From Clostridia bacterium (GTDB lineage Bacteria; Bacillota; Clostridia; Christensenellales; Borkfalkiaceae): a DNA stretch of 64,000 nt. The notes beneath the pieces are model-generated. The model searched no databases. It worked only from the letters and a program-made list of their open reading frames with translations, and was not told the DNA's origin. The stretch spans positions 45,055-109,054 of the forward strand of contig JAIDVM010000014.1 of assembly GCA_029059705.1 (NCBI GenBank). The letters run 5' to 3'. The position numbers were made by a program, and so were the translations under genes. How positions within the stretch are numbered: the first letter of the stretch is position 1; the number at the start of each line of letters is the position of its first letter. Shown in pieces: positions 35,126 through 42,588 of the stretch.

Positions 35126-36008
35126 TGAATTCTCCTATGTAAACAACCTCTTCTTCAAGTTTAACGCCGTATTTTATGTAAACTCTTTCCTTTACAAGCT
35201 GTATTAATCTGTAAACGTCGGCGGCGGTTGCGTCTTCGTTAATAATAAAGTTTGCATGGCTTTCGCTGACGACGGCCCCGCCAATTCGGCAGCCCTTCAA
35301 TCCTGCATCTTCGATAAGCTTTCCCGCAGTAAGCCCCGCGGGATTTTTGAATACGCAGCCGCAGCTTTTTCCTTTTGGTAAATGGTGCCGCGCCGAAAGC
35401 CGTTGTTTAACGTTTTTTTCAACTGCTTCACGGGGAACGGCGAAAACCGACAAATTTATCCCTAAAATTATGCACTTTATGTCACGCATAATACTATGCT
35501 TAATGCCAAAATTGCAATTTTCGCGGGGTAATTCTTTTACTTTGCCGTCGTAAATGCGCACACTCGTCACGTTTTCGCAAATATGGTCAGAGTTTATTCC
35601 GCCGTTCATGAGCGTCAGTCCGCCTATCGTTGCGGGAATTCCGGCAAGATATTCAAGCCCGCTTAACGACTTCGATTTGCAATAGCTTAAAAGTTGCCCC
35701 ACCGTGACGCCGCTCATACAACAGAGCCTGCCGTCCTTTAAACTTATTTCCCTTAAATATTTTGTACAAATAACCGAGCCGTTAAACACGCCGTCGGCTG
35801 CGAGCACGTTAGAACCGCAGCCCAAAACTACAAATTTTTCGCCTTTTTCGCTTAAATAATCGAAAACCACAATTGCTTCCTGCTCTGTTTTGGGAAAATA
35901 GGCGGTTTTTGCCGTGCCGCCAAGTCCGTAGGTTGTGTTTTTAGAAAAACTGAAATCGTTTATTTTGCTTACTTTATCAAAAATTTTGCCGCCGTCTGTT
36001 TCAAACAA
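35109..36008 (-). CDS. murB: UDP-N-acetylenolpyruvoylglucosamine reductase
   Basis: A 299-residue FAD enzyme that makes UDP-MurNAc for peptidoglycan. FAD-binding: TTYGLGGTAKTAYFPKTEQE, LGCGSNVLAADG, LEYLAGIPATIGGLTLMNGG. C-terminal substrate domain: KSCGCVFKNPAG, with Cys where Ser is usual as proton donor, DAGLKGCRIGGAVVSESHANFIIN with the catalytic Glu nearby. Start is TTG 36008 behind AGAGG; no ATG/GTG fits. Codons for HSIMRDI contain a copy of the dispersed 23-nt motif. Confidence 0.94.
   Translation of the reverse strand: MFETDGGKIFDKVSKINDFSFSKNTTYGLGGTAKTAYFPKTEQEAIVVFDYLSEKGEKFVVLGCGSNVLAADGVFNGSVICTKYLREISLKDGRLCCMSGVTVGQLLSYCKSKSLSGLEYLAGIPATIGGLTLMNGGINSDHICENVTSVRIYDGKVKELPRENCNFGIKHSIMRDIKCIILGINLSVFAVPREAVEKNVKQRLSARHHLPKGKSCGCVFKNPAGLTAGKLIEDAGLKGCRIGGAVVSESHANFIINEDATAADVYRLIQLVKERVYIKYGVKLEEEVVYIGEFNDFNG
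35476..35498 (-). repeat. Dispersed 23-nt motif, copy C
   Basis: On the - strand the core is AGTATTATGCGTGACATAAA (35495-35476), 20 of 23 positions as in copy A. It lies in frame in murB, translated HSIMRDI, and is oriented towards the dif-like site. Confidence 0.55.
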
Positions 36009-36052
36009 AACACTACCTCTTTTATCATATCATTTTTTGCCGTTTATTTCAA

Positions 36053-36976
36053 TTATTTAAGTAGATTTTTTATTAAATTTACGTCCGAATTTAAAATTGC
36101 ACCATCAAGCTCGTTTTTTGCCTCTTCGCCCAGCGGAGTTTTTAAGGTTAAGCCGTACGACAAGCCCTCGAAAGCGTGAAGTTCGTCTTCATAAAGCGTT
36201 TGATTGTCAGAAAAGAGCCCCAGCTTTGAAATATTTTTACTTTCCGAAAGCAGTTTTTCGATAAATTTTTCCGCTATGGCGCGTTTTTTGCCGTCTTGCG
36301 CAGTTATGGAAATGTTTTGATATAAGTCGTTAAATTCGGTTAAAGGCTTTACGGAAAATGCAACGCCGCGGGTTTTTAAACGGAACACGTCGCGCTGAGT
36401 TCCTAAAAGGAATTTGTAACCGCCGTTTATCAGCTTTACGTATGCCGCCGTGGGCTGCGCAATGTCAGCTCCGTTTAAACCGATTAAAAGCGAGCAAGCG
36501 GTTATTCTGTTGCCCGTACCCGCGTTTATTATCGTGTTATCCGCCGTCGCCTTAGAAAAATCGGCGTTTTGTTCGATACTTAAAAGGCAATACCCGCCGT
36601 AACACCAGCAATTAAACGGCATCTTGCCCGTTATAAACCGTTCAAGCCCGCTCATTCCAGCCCCGTAAGAAATTAAGTCGGGAACGGTTCCTTTGTTCAA
36701 ATTCTCTGTTGCGGCTTCGGCGGTTATGCTTGTTACAGTTACGTAACATTCATTGGTTTTCGAAAAATTGTTGCCTGCGTTTTGCAAATAAGCGGCGCGC
36801 GAGCCTTTTCCACCTTCGAAATTATCTATTTGCCACACGTTAAGTACTGTAAGCTCGCCTTCTGCCGCGGCTTTTTTATCTTTGGAAAACATAATAAACG
36901 GCGCGGCAATTACTATGCACGCGCATACGATAAATGCGGAAATTCGGTAAATCAAGCGTTTTTTGCGTTCTGACAT
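36053..36976 (-). CDS. Membrane-anchored protein resembling family 1 extracellular solute-binding proteins
   Basis: A 307-residue protein with an N-terminal basic start and one hydrophobic helix (~11-30; ISAFIVCACIVIAAPFIMF). There is no lipobox, so it is probably an uncleaved anchor. The external part has VLNVWQIDNFEGGKGSRAAYLQNAGNNFSK and VPDLISYGAGMSGLE, typical of carbohydrate-binding lipoproteins of ABC importers. It is shorter than usual (~400) and no permease or ATPase is nearby. Substrate capture or sensing are both possible. No ribosome site is visible at ATG; a TAGAAT box ends five bases upstream. Confidence 0.6.
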   Translation of the reverse strand: MSERKKRLIYRISAFIVCACIVIAAPFIMFSKDKKAAAEGELTVLNVWQIDNFEGGKGSRAAYLQNAGNNFSKTNECYVTVTSITAEAATENLNKGTVPDLISYGAGMSGLERFITGKMPFNCWCYGGYCLLSIEQNADFSKATADNTIINAGTGNRITACSLLIGLNGADIAQPTAAYVKLINGGYKFLLGTQRDVFRLKTRGVAFSVKPLTEFNDLYQNISITAQDGKKRAIAEKFIEKLLSESKNISKLGLFSDNQTLYEDELHAFEGLSYGLTLKTPLGEEAKNELDGAILNSDVNLIKNLLK

Positions 36977-37013
36977 ACTATATTCTATTTATTTGACCGC
37001 CTTAAAATACATA

Positions 37014-37067
37014 GGGAGTATTCAAATTAATGAATACTCCCCCGCCCGCCGCTAAAACGCGGTGGGC
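37014..37067. other. Two adjacent strong hairpins in an AT-rich intergenic region
   Basis: GGGAGTATTC (37014-37023) pairs perfectly with GAATACTCCC (37032-37041). Three bases on, GCCCGCCGC (37044-37052) pairs with GCGGTGGGC (37059-37067). The 36977-37193 gap otherwise contains only AT-rich DNA and a small AAGCG/CGCTT stem near 37093-37107. It could be the structured leader of the - strand gene starting at 36976, an operator, or a remnant of a mobile element. Neither hairpin has a T-run. Confidence 0.45.
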
Positions 37068-37193
37068 GCTTTAACAGAGGGACATATATATAAAAGCGTT
37101 TCCGCTTAAAAATATCTTGCGCTATTGTTTGCATTTTATTCGCTTAAACAAATTTATTTGTGCGGATTACATTCTTTATTTTCAAGTTAAATA

Positions 37194-37227
37194 TAAAAAA
37201 ATCGAGCGCAACGAATTGTTGCGCTCG
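37194..37227 (-). terminator. Terminator of the trmH-yebC-zinc-ribbon operon
   Basis: CGAGCGCAAC (37203-37212) and GTTGCGCTCG (37218-37227), a perfect 10-bp stem. On the - strand it is followed by ATTTTTTT. Confidence 0.85.
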
Positions 37228-37265
37228 TTAATACATATCATTATGCTGCGGATTTATAAATAAAT

Positions 37266-37487
37266 TTACCTGCCATACTTATTTTCCAATTTTTTAATGT
37301 CGTCTTTTGAAAAGAATTCCATAAGAAATCCGCAAGACTTGCATACATATCTTGTGGTACGCACGGCACTAACCATACCAAGCGGAATAGCCGTAAAATA
37401 ACCTCCGCCACCGCCGGGGGCAACAGAATAATCAGCCGCTATAAATTCACGCCCGCCACATACGGGACATTTTATTTCAACGTTCAT
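37266..37487 (-). CDS. Small zinc-ribbon protein
   Basis: A 73-residue protein with CPVCGG at 8-13 and CKSCG at ~49-53, a four-Cys zinc ribbon. A glycine-rich loop (PGGGGGYF) and an acidic/basic helical tail lie around it. It resembles small hypothetical proteins common in Clostridia; function unknown. It lies 15 bases after yebC and ends at a strong terminator. Confidence 0.7.
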   Translation of the reverse strand: MNVEIKCPVCGGREFIAADYSVAPGGGGGYFTAIPLGMVSAVRTTRYVCKSCGFLMEFFSKDDIKKLENKYGR

Positions 37488-37502
37488 TTTTATTGCCTTA
37501 AT

Positions 37503-38240
37503 TTATTCTTCGTCCTCTTCGGGAAGTTCAACATTGTGATAAACGTCCTGAACGTCGTCAAGCTCGTCAAGCTTATCAAGCATCTTTTGGAAGGTTGCAA
37601 GCTTTTCCGCGTCGAGCGTAATGTAGTTTTGCGGAATCATTTTGATTTCCGCTTCGAGGAAGGTCACTTTTTTATCCTCGAAATACTTTCTTGCATTCGA
37701 CCACTTTTCGGGCGAGGTATAAACCTCGTAAACGTCATCCTCAACAACGTAATCGTCGGCTTCGGCTTCGAGGCAATATTCCATCATGGTGTCCTCGTCG
37801 AGTGCAACCGTTCTTTCGATTACGAAAACGCCCTTGTTGTCAAACATGTAAGAAACGCAGCCGTTCTGCCCCATCTGTCCGCCGCACTTGCCCATAGCCG
37901 AACGGATATCGCCCGCCGTTCTGTTTACATTGTCGGTGAGAGTTTTTATAATAACCGCCGCACCGCCTACGCCGTAGCCTTCGTAAGTAAGCTCCTTATA
38001 ATCCTTGTCGCCAAGCTCGCCCGCCGCCTTTGCTATCGAACGTTTAATGTTGTCGTTGGGCATGTTTGCCGCCTTTGCCTTGGCAATAACGTCGGCAAGC
38101 TTAGAGTTTGTGTCGGGGTTGGGGTTGCCCTTCGCCGCAACGGCAAGCTCCCTGCCTATTTTTGTGAACACCGCCGCGCGCGCCGCGTCAGTCTTGCCTT
38201 TTTTTGCTTGTATATTGTGCCATTTGGAATGTCCTGACAT
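37503..38240 (-). CDS. yebC: YebC/PmpR-family protein (TACO1 family)
   Basis: A 245-residue member of a conserved family that acts as a transcription regulator and, for some members, relieves ribosome stalling at proline-rich motifs. The start MSGHSKWHNIQAKKGKTDAARA is diagnostic. DNIKRSIAKAAGE, EGYGVGGAAVIIKTLTDN and MGKCGGQMGQNGCVSYMFD follow. Four bases after trmH; good AGAGG site. Confidence 0.95.
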   Translation of the reverse strand: MSGHSKWHNIQAKKGKTDAARAAVFTKIGRELAVAAKGNPNPDTNSKLADVIAKAKAANMPNDNIKRSIAKAAGELGDKDYKELTYEGYGVGGAAVIIKTLTDNVNRTAGDIRSAMGKCGGQMGQNGCVSYMFDNKGVFVIERTVALDEDTMMEYCLEAEADDYVVEDDVYEVYTSPEKWSNARKYFEDKKVTFLEAEIKMIPQNYITLDAEKLATFQKMLDKLDELDDVQDVYHNVELPEEDEE

Positions 38241-38244
38241 ATTT

Positions 38245-38979
38245 TTACCTCTTATTTGAATTTTTTAGCTGATACATGGCAATTCCTGCGGAAACCGCGG
38301 CGTTTAAGCTTTCGCACGTTTCACGCATGGGAATTTTGATTTTGAACTGCGCAACGTCGAAAATTTCGTTGCAAATCCCGCTTCCCTCGTTACCTATGCA
38401 AAGACAAAACCTTTCGGGTGCGGAAAAGCTGAAAATATCTTCGCCGTGCATGTCCGCGCATATCAGCGGAACGCCGTTTAAAGCGTTTAAAACCTCTTCA
38501 CGCCCGCCGCAGTAAATTTTAACGAAAAATATACCGCTCATGCTTGCCCTTACCGCCTTTGGCGAATAAGCGTCGGCACAATTTATTAAATAAATTTCGT
38601 CGTAGCCCGCCGCGTTAGCCGTGCGGATAATCGTCCCCAAATTACCGGGGTCTTGTATTCTGTCAAGCAAAATACAGCTTTTTTCGGGAGCTTTAAGCGC
38701 GTTTTGCGGCTTTTTTACCACGGCAAGCACGCCCTGCGGGGTCTTTTCACTTGAAATCGACGAAAAAACGCCGTCGGAAACTGTTACCGCACCCGAATAA
38801 GAACCCGAAAGCCGCTCGGTGGCAACGATTACTTTAATATCGCCGCCCGCGGCAATGCACTCGTTTACGGGTTTTATGCCCTCGACGAGATACAGCCCCA
38901 GCCCGTCCCTGAATTTTTTATCGGAAGCGAGCTTTAAAATTTCTTTAATTTGCGGATTTGATTTTGAAGTTATTACCAT
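38245..38979 (-). CDS. TrmH/SpoU-family RNA 2'-O-methyltransferase
   Basis: A 244-residue SPOUT enzyme. N-terminal substrate-binding domain (SNPQIKEILKLASDKKFRDGLGLYLVEG, ~6-33). The SAM trefoil knot has LDRIQDPGNLGTIIRTANAAGYD (motif 1), the IGNEGSGI motif and IPMRETCESLNAAVSAGIAMY (motif 3). It probably methylates a ribose in 23S rRNA or tRNA; position unpredictable. It lies downstream of the rplT terminator and just before yebC. Confidence 0.92.
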   Translation of the reverse strand: MVITSKSNPQIKEILKLASDKKFRDGLGLYLVEGIKPVNECIAAGGDIKVIVATERLSGSYSGAVTVSDGVFSSISSEKTPQGVLAVVKKPQNALKAPEKSCILLDRIQDPGNLGTIIRTANAAGYDEIYLINCADAYSPKAVRASMSGIFFVKIYCGGREEVLNALNGVPLICADMHGEDIFSFSAPERFCLCIGNEGSGICNEIFDVAQFKIKIPMRETCESLNAAVSAGIAMYQLKNSNKR

Positions 38980-38995
38980 AAATCGGCAAGTCGAA

Positions 38996-39024
38996 TAAAA
39001 AATTAAGCCTTTTTCAAGGCTTAA
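38996..39024 (-). terminator. Terminator of infC-rpmI-rplT
   Basis: TTAAGCCTT (39003-39011) and AAGGCTTAA (39016-39024), a perfect 9-bp stem; on the - strand it is followed by TTTTTTATT. Confidence 0.85.
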
Positions 39025-39032
39025 AATTCAAA

Positions 39033-39383
39033 TTATAATGCTTGTTTAGCCTTTTCCGCAAGTGCGGTAAAAGCTGCTGCGTCGGTTACGGCGATATCGG
39101 CAAGAACCTTTCTATTAAGCTCAATGCCCGCAGTTTTAAGACCGTGCATAAACTTGGAATAGGAAAGTCCGTTAAGTCTTGCCGCAGCGTTTATACGTGC
39201 AATCCAAAGGCTACGTAAATCACGCTTTCTCAGTCTTCTGCCGATATAAGCGTAATTTAAGGACTTCATAACCGCTTCGCGGGCGATTCTGTAAGACTTG
39301 GATTTGTTGCCGAAATAGCCTTTAGCAAGGCGGAATATCTTTCTACGCTTCTTTAAAGCGTTTACACTTCTTTTAATACGCAT
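39033..39383 (-). CDS. rplT: 50S ribosomal protein L20
   Basis: A 116-residue, strongly basic L20 ([41 protein letters not shown]). It binds 23S rRNA early in assembly. In Firmicutes it represses its own operon by binding the infC leader. Last gene of the operon. Confidence 0.97.
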   Translation of the reverse strand: MRIKRSVNALKKRRKIFRLAKGYFGNKSKSYRIAREAVMKSLNYAYIGRRLRKRDLRSLWIARINAAARLNGLSYSKFMHGLKTAGIELNRKVLADIAVTDAAAFTALAEKAKQAL

Positions 39384-39398
39384 TTATTTATCCTCCTA

Positions 39399-39599
39399 TT
39401 AACCTTTATAAGGAATCATCGCTTTTACGTTGGATTCCTGCGTAGTGGAAACAAGCGTATTCTGACGCAAATTTCTCTTTCTTTTTCTGTTCTTGGTTTC
39501 GGCCTTATGGTTTTTGCCGCCGTGGGGTCTTTTTACCTTACCGGTAGCAGTCAGCCAAAAACGCTTTTTGCTGCCGCTGTGTGATTTCTGCTTAGGCAT
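39399..39599 (-). CDS. rpmI: 50S ribosomal protein L35
   Basis: A 66-residue basic protein starting MPKQKSHSGSKKRFWLTATG with the L35 pattern KVKRPHGGKNHKAETK. Between infC and rplT, as in most Firmicutes. Confidence 0.97.
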   Translation of the reverse strand: MPKQKSHSGSKKRFWLTATGKVKRPHGGKNHKAETKNRKRKRNLRQNTLVSTTQESNVKAMIPYKG

Positions 39600-39634
39600 A
39601 ATATTGTCCTCCTGATAATTTACCGATTAAAATT

Positions 39635-40150
39635 TTAAACTTTTGCGGGCGAAAGCATCATTATGATGTTTCTGCCCTCGGTCGTGGGCTTTTTGTCCTG
39701 AACGGCCTTGCCGTCCAAGCCTTCGAAGAAGTTTTCCATAACCTGCACGCCCTGATAAGCGCGGGAATTTTCCCTGCCCTTCATTCTTATGGAAACCTTA
39801 ACTTTGTTTCCCGCTTCCAAAAATTTAAGACATTGCTTTGTTCTTACCGCGATATCGCCGACGTCAATCGTCATTGACAAGCGGATTTCCTTAATTTCGA
39901 CAATGGTCTGGTTTTTGCGGTTTTCCTTGTCGCGCTTGTTCTGTTCGTATTTGAATTTGGAATAATCCATAATTTTACATACGGGGGGAACTGCGTTCGG
40001 GGAAATTTTAACAAGGTCAAGGTCTGCTTCGTTGGCAAGACGCTGAGCTTCGCGGCTTGACATAACGCCAATCATTTCGCCGTCGGCGCCGATTAGTCTT
40101 ACTTCTCTGTCCCTTATTGCCTCGTTAACGGAATACAAGTCTTTGATAAT
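39635..40150 (-). CDS. infC: Translation initiation factor IF-3 (AUU start)
   Basis: A 171-residue IF-3. N-terminal domain SVNEAIRDREVRLIGADGEMIG, linker SKFKYEQNKRDKENRKN and a C-terminal domain with EIRLSMTIDVGDIAVRTKQ and RMKGRE. No ATG/GTG/TTG lies at a usable distance. GAGAGG is followed by five bases and ATT at 40150-40148, then ATC AAA GAC. An AUU start gives the normal length, and AUU is the classic infC start codon in other bacteria, where IF-3 discriminates against it and so represses itself. Further in-frame codons upstream are untranslated leader. Confidence 0.93.
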   Translation of the reverse strand: MIKDLYSVNEAIRDREVRLIGADGEMIGVMSSREAQRLANEADLDLVKISPNAVPPVCKIMDYSKFKYEQNKRDKENRKNQTIVEIKEIRLSMTIDVGDIAVRTKQCLKFLEAGNKVKVSIRMKGRENSRAYQGVQVMENFFEGLDGKAVQDKKPTTEGRNIIMMLSPAKV

Positions 40151-40173
40151 AAATACCTCTCTCAAAATTTTCC

Positions 40174-40207
40174 AAAAAAATTCGGGTTGCAAGCAACGCA
40201 ACCCGAA
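40174..40207 (-). terminator. Leader attenuator of infC-rpmI-rplT
   Basis: TTCGGGTTGC (40181-40190) and GCAACCCGAA (40198-40207), a perfect 10-bp stem, followed on the - strand by TTTTTTT (40180-40174). It lies between the promoter and infC, so it is an internal leader terminator. Confidence 0.8.
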
Positions 40208-40292
40208 ACTGCACGGACTTTTATTAAGTCCTTTAAGTCGTTATCAGCCGAACAAAAATTCCGTACGGCGAAAGGGTTAGCCTTTGCTTTGC
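40208..40292 (-). ncRNA. Structured infC leader (likely L20 leader)
   Basis: Between the transcription start (~40292) and the attenuator lie two stems: GGACTT/AAGTCC and a CGCCGTACGG...GTTCGGC arrangement. Firmicute infC operons have an L20-binding leader in this place that switches the terminator. The assignment is by position and structure, not by model search. Confidence 0.5.
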
Positions 40293-40298
40293 TTTTAT

Positions 40299-40327
40299 AT
40301 ATTAACTTAATTATAAATGTTTGTCAA
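40299..40327 (-). promoter_or_regulatory. Promoter of infC-rpmI-rplT
   Basis: On the - strand, TTGACA (40327-40322), 17 bases, TAATAT (40304-40299). Confidence 0.8.
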
Positions 40328-40348
40328 ACGAATTTAACGCATTTGCAA

Positions 40349-42256
40349 TCAGAAAATAACTTTTTCTTTATTTTCCTTGCAAACTCTCTTAACAAAGTCG
40401 GCAAGCGGCTGCGTTTCCTTTTCCTCAACTCCGCGCTTGTTTACGTTTACCGTGCCATCTTCCGCTTCCTTGTCGCCCACAACGAGCACATAAGGAACCT
40501 TTTCCATTCTCGCCTCGCGGATTTTGTAACCGATTTTCTCGTTTCTTTTATCTATTTCGCAGCGGACGCCCTTTTCGGTAAGCGCCTTTGCAACCTTTTC
40601 GGCGTATTCGAGCGTTCTGTCGGTTATGGGCAGAATTTTAACCTGCTGAGGCGCAAGCCAAACGGGGAATTTACCCGCGAAGTGCTCGATTAATATGCCG
40701 ATAAATCTTTCGATTGAACCGAAAATAGCGCGGTGAATCATTATGGGGCGGTGTTTTTGACCGTCCTCGCCAACGTATTCGAGCTCGAAACGCTGGGGCA
40801 TCTGGAAGTCAAGCTGAATAGTGCCGCATTGCCACGTTCTGCCTATGCTGTCCTCAAGGTGGAAGTCGATTTTAGGCCCGTAGAACGCGCCGTCGCCTTC
40901 GTTTACCTCGTAATCGATATGCATTTCTTCAAGCGCCGCCCTGAGCGCCTCGGTTGCCGTGTTCCAGTCCTCCTCGCTGCCCATACTGTTTTCGGGGCGG
41001 GTGGAAAGCTCCACTTTGTATTTAAAACCGAACTGCTTGTAAATTTTATCGGTCAAACGAACGACGCCCTTAATTTCTTCAGTTATCTGCTCGGGGAGCA
41101 TAAAGATGTGAGCGTCGTCCTGAGTAAAGCAGCGAACGCGGAAAAGTCCGTGAAGCTGTCCGCTTTTTTCATGTCTGTGAACCATGCCCATTTCGGCAAC
41201 GCGCAAGGGTAAATCCTTATAGCTGTGCGGCGCAAGCTTGTAAACGAGCATACCGCCGGGGCAGTTCATGGGTTTAACCGCGCAGTCCTCGCCGTCGATT
41301 TTGGTCGTGTACATGTTGTCCTTGTAGTGGTCCCAATGCCCCGAATTTTCCCAAAGGTTTCTTGTGAGGATTATGGGCGTTTGAATTTCAACGTAGCCCT
41401 CTTTGCGGTGCAGCTCGCGCCAAAAATCAACAAGCGTGTTTTTAAGCACCATTCCGTTGGGTAAAAAGAACGGAAAGCCTTTCCCCTCGTTTAAGAGCGC
41501 AAAAAGCTTTAATTCCTTGCCGAGCTTTATATGGTCGCGCTTTTTTGCCTCTTCGAGCATCTGGAAATAAGCGTCCATTTCCTCTTTTTTGGCAAACGCA
41601 ACACCGTAAATACGCGTGAGCATTTTATTTTTTTCGTTGCCGCGCCAGTATGCGCCGGCAATGGAAACAAGCTTAAACGCCTTTATTTTGCCCGTGTGCG
41701 GAAGGTGAGGGCCGCGGCAGAGGTCGGTAAAGCTTCCCTGCTTATAAAACGATATAACCGAACCTTCGGGCAAATCGTTAATAAGCTCCACCTTATACTT
41801 TTCCTTGTATTTGGTCATCAGCTTGATTGCCTCTTCGCGGGGCAGTTCAAACCTTTCAATGGGCGTTTTTGCCTTGATTATGGTGTTCATCTCGCTTTCG
41901 ATTTTTACAAAATCTTCCTGCGTTATTGGCGTATTGAAATCGATATCGTAATAAAACCCGTTGTCGATTACGGGGCCTATTGCAAGTTTGCAGGTTGGAT
42001 AAATATTTTTAATCGCCTGTGCGAGCACGTGCGCGCAGGTGTGGCGGTAAACTTCCATTCCCTCCTTGTCTTTAAGGGTTACGATTTCGAGCGAATCGCC
42101 GTCCTTTAAAACGCGTGAAAGGTCGCAAAGCTCGCCGTTTACCTTTGCCGCAACCGCGCTTCTTGCCAAGCCTTCGCTTATTTTTTGCGCGGCTTTAACG
42201 CAGCTTACGCCATCGTCAAGCTCTAATTTGTCGCCGTTTTTAAGTAAAATTTCCAT
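40349..42256 (-). CDS. thrS: Threonyl-tRNA synthetase
   Basis: A 635-residue class II synthetase. TGS domain (~1-60), editing domain with HTCAHVLAQAIKN and the late FTDLCRGPHLP, catalytic core with the zinc-site region MNCPGGML, RVAEMGMVHRHEKSGQLHGLFRVR (motif 2) and PIMIHRAIFGSIERFIGILIEH (motif 3), and an anticodon domain. ATG 42256 was chosen as the TGS start (MEILLKNGDKLEL) behind CGGAGG. Expression is controlled by an upstream T-box. Confidence 0.97.
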   Translation of the reverse strand: MEILLKNGDKLELDDGVSCVKAAQKISEGLARSAVAAKVNGELCDLSRVLKDGDSLEIVTLKDKEGMEVYRHTCAHVLAQAIKNIYPTCKLAIGPVIDNGFYYDIDFNTPITQEDFVKIESEMNTIIKAKTPIERFELPREEAIKLMTKYKEKYKVELINDLPEGSVISFYKQGSFTDLCRGPHLPHTGKIKAFKLVSIAGAYWRGNEKNKMLTRIYGVAFAKKEEMDAYFQMLEEAKKRDHIKLGKELKLFALLNEGKGFPFFLPNGMVLKNTLVDFWRELHRKEGYVEIQTPIILTRNLWENSGHWDHYKDNMYTTKIDGEDCAVKPMNCPGGMLVYKLAPHSYKDLPLRVAEMGMVHRHEKSGQLHGLFRVRCFTQDDAHIFMLPEQITEEIKGVVRLTDKIYKQFGFKYKVELSTRPENSMGSEEDWNTATEALRAALEEMHIDYEVNEGDGAFYGPKIDFHLEDSIGRTWQCGTIQLDFQMPQRFELEYVGEDGQKHRPIMIHRAIFGSIERFIGILIEHFAGKFPVWLAPQQVKILPITDRTLEYAEKVAKALTEKGVRCEIDKRNEKIGYKIREARMEKVPYVLVVGDKEAEDGTVNVNKRGVEEKETQPLADFVKRVCKENKEKVIF

Positions 42257-42272
42257 AATTCCTCCGAGATAT

Positions 42273-42305
42273 AAAAAAATCCTTAAACGAAAAACTCGTT
42301 TAAGG
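42273..42305 (-). terminator. T-box terminator of thrS
   Basis: CCTTAAACGA (42281-42290) and TCGTTTAAGG (42296-42305), a perfect 10-bp stem, followed on the - strand by ATTTTTTTAT. The competing antiterminator uses the T-box at 42321-42337. Confidence 0.9.
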
Positions 42306-42467
42306 ACGCAAATTACAAAATTGCGCGGTTCCACCTTAATTGTCTTTAAAAAGACCGCTCTTTAACGCTTGATTATAAAAGTGGTTTCCCGTTCTCTCCT
42401 AAATTATGCGGCTTCCAGCGCCCCGCACTCTCTGTAAATTTATCGGCGGTACTTGTCTTTTCCAAGC
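42306..42467 (-). promoter_or_regulatory. Threonine T-box riboswitch
   Basis: The diagnostic T-box AAGGTGGAACCGCG lies on the - strand at 42337-42324. Stem I has the GA/K-turn element AGAGAGTG, the AGGAGAGAACGGG side and a specifier-loop ACC (42385-42383) within GGGAAACCACT, matching threonine. Uncharged tRNA-Thr would stabilise the antiterminator and let thrS be transcribed. Confidence 0.9.
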
Positions 42468-42473
42468 AAGTTT

Positions 42474-42502
42474 ATATTAATACCCTTTTAAACTTTTGTC
42501 AA
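42474..42502 (-). promoter_or_regulatory. Promoter of thrS
   Basis: On the - strand, TTGACA (42502-42497), 17 bases, TAATAT (42479-42474). Confidence 0.8.
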
Positions 42503-42532
42503 CAATATTAGCGCGCATTTGCCCTAATTTAT

Positions 42533-42561
42533 TTGCTATTTTTTGCCGCATTATATATAAT
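42533..42561 (+). promoter_or_regulatory. Promoter of leuS
   Basis: TTGCTA (42533-42538), 17 bases, TATAAT (42556-42561). The leader is only ~20 bases, so leuS has no T-box here. Confidence 0.65.
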
Positions 42562-42588
42562 TGTTTAAAACAAACTGAGGATTTTTTT

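Noticed and set aside
37241..37423. A second small gene overlapping the zinc-ribbon gene
   Set aside because: It is in another frame, lacks a ribosome site and has no recognisable features; the 37266-37487 frame has the Cys motifs.
42533..42588. A T-box for leuS
   Set aside because: The leader is only about 20 bases; the T-box elements in this gap all read on the - strand towards thrS.
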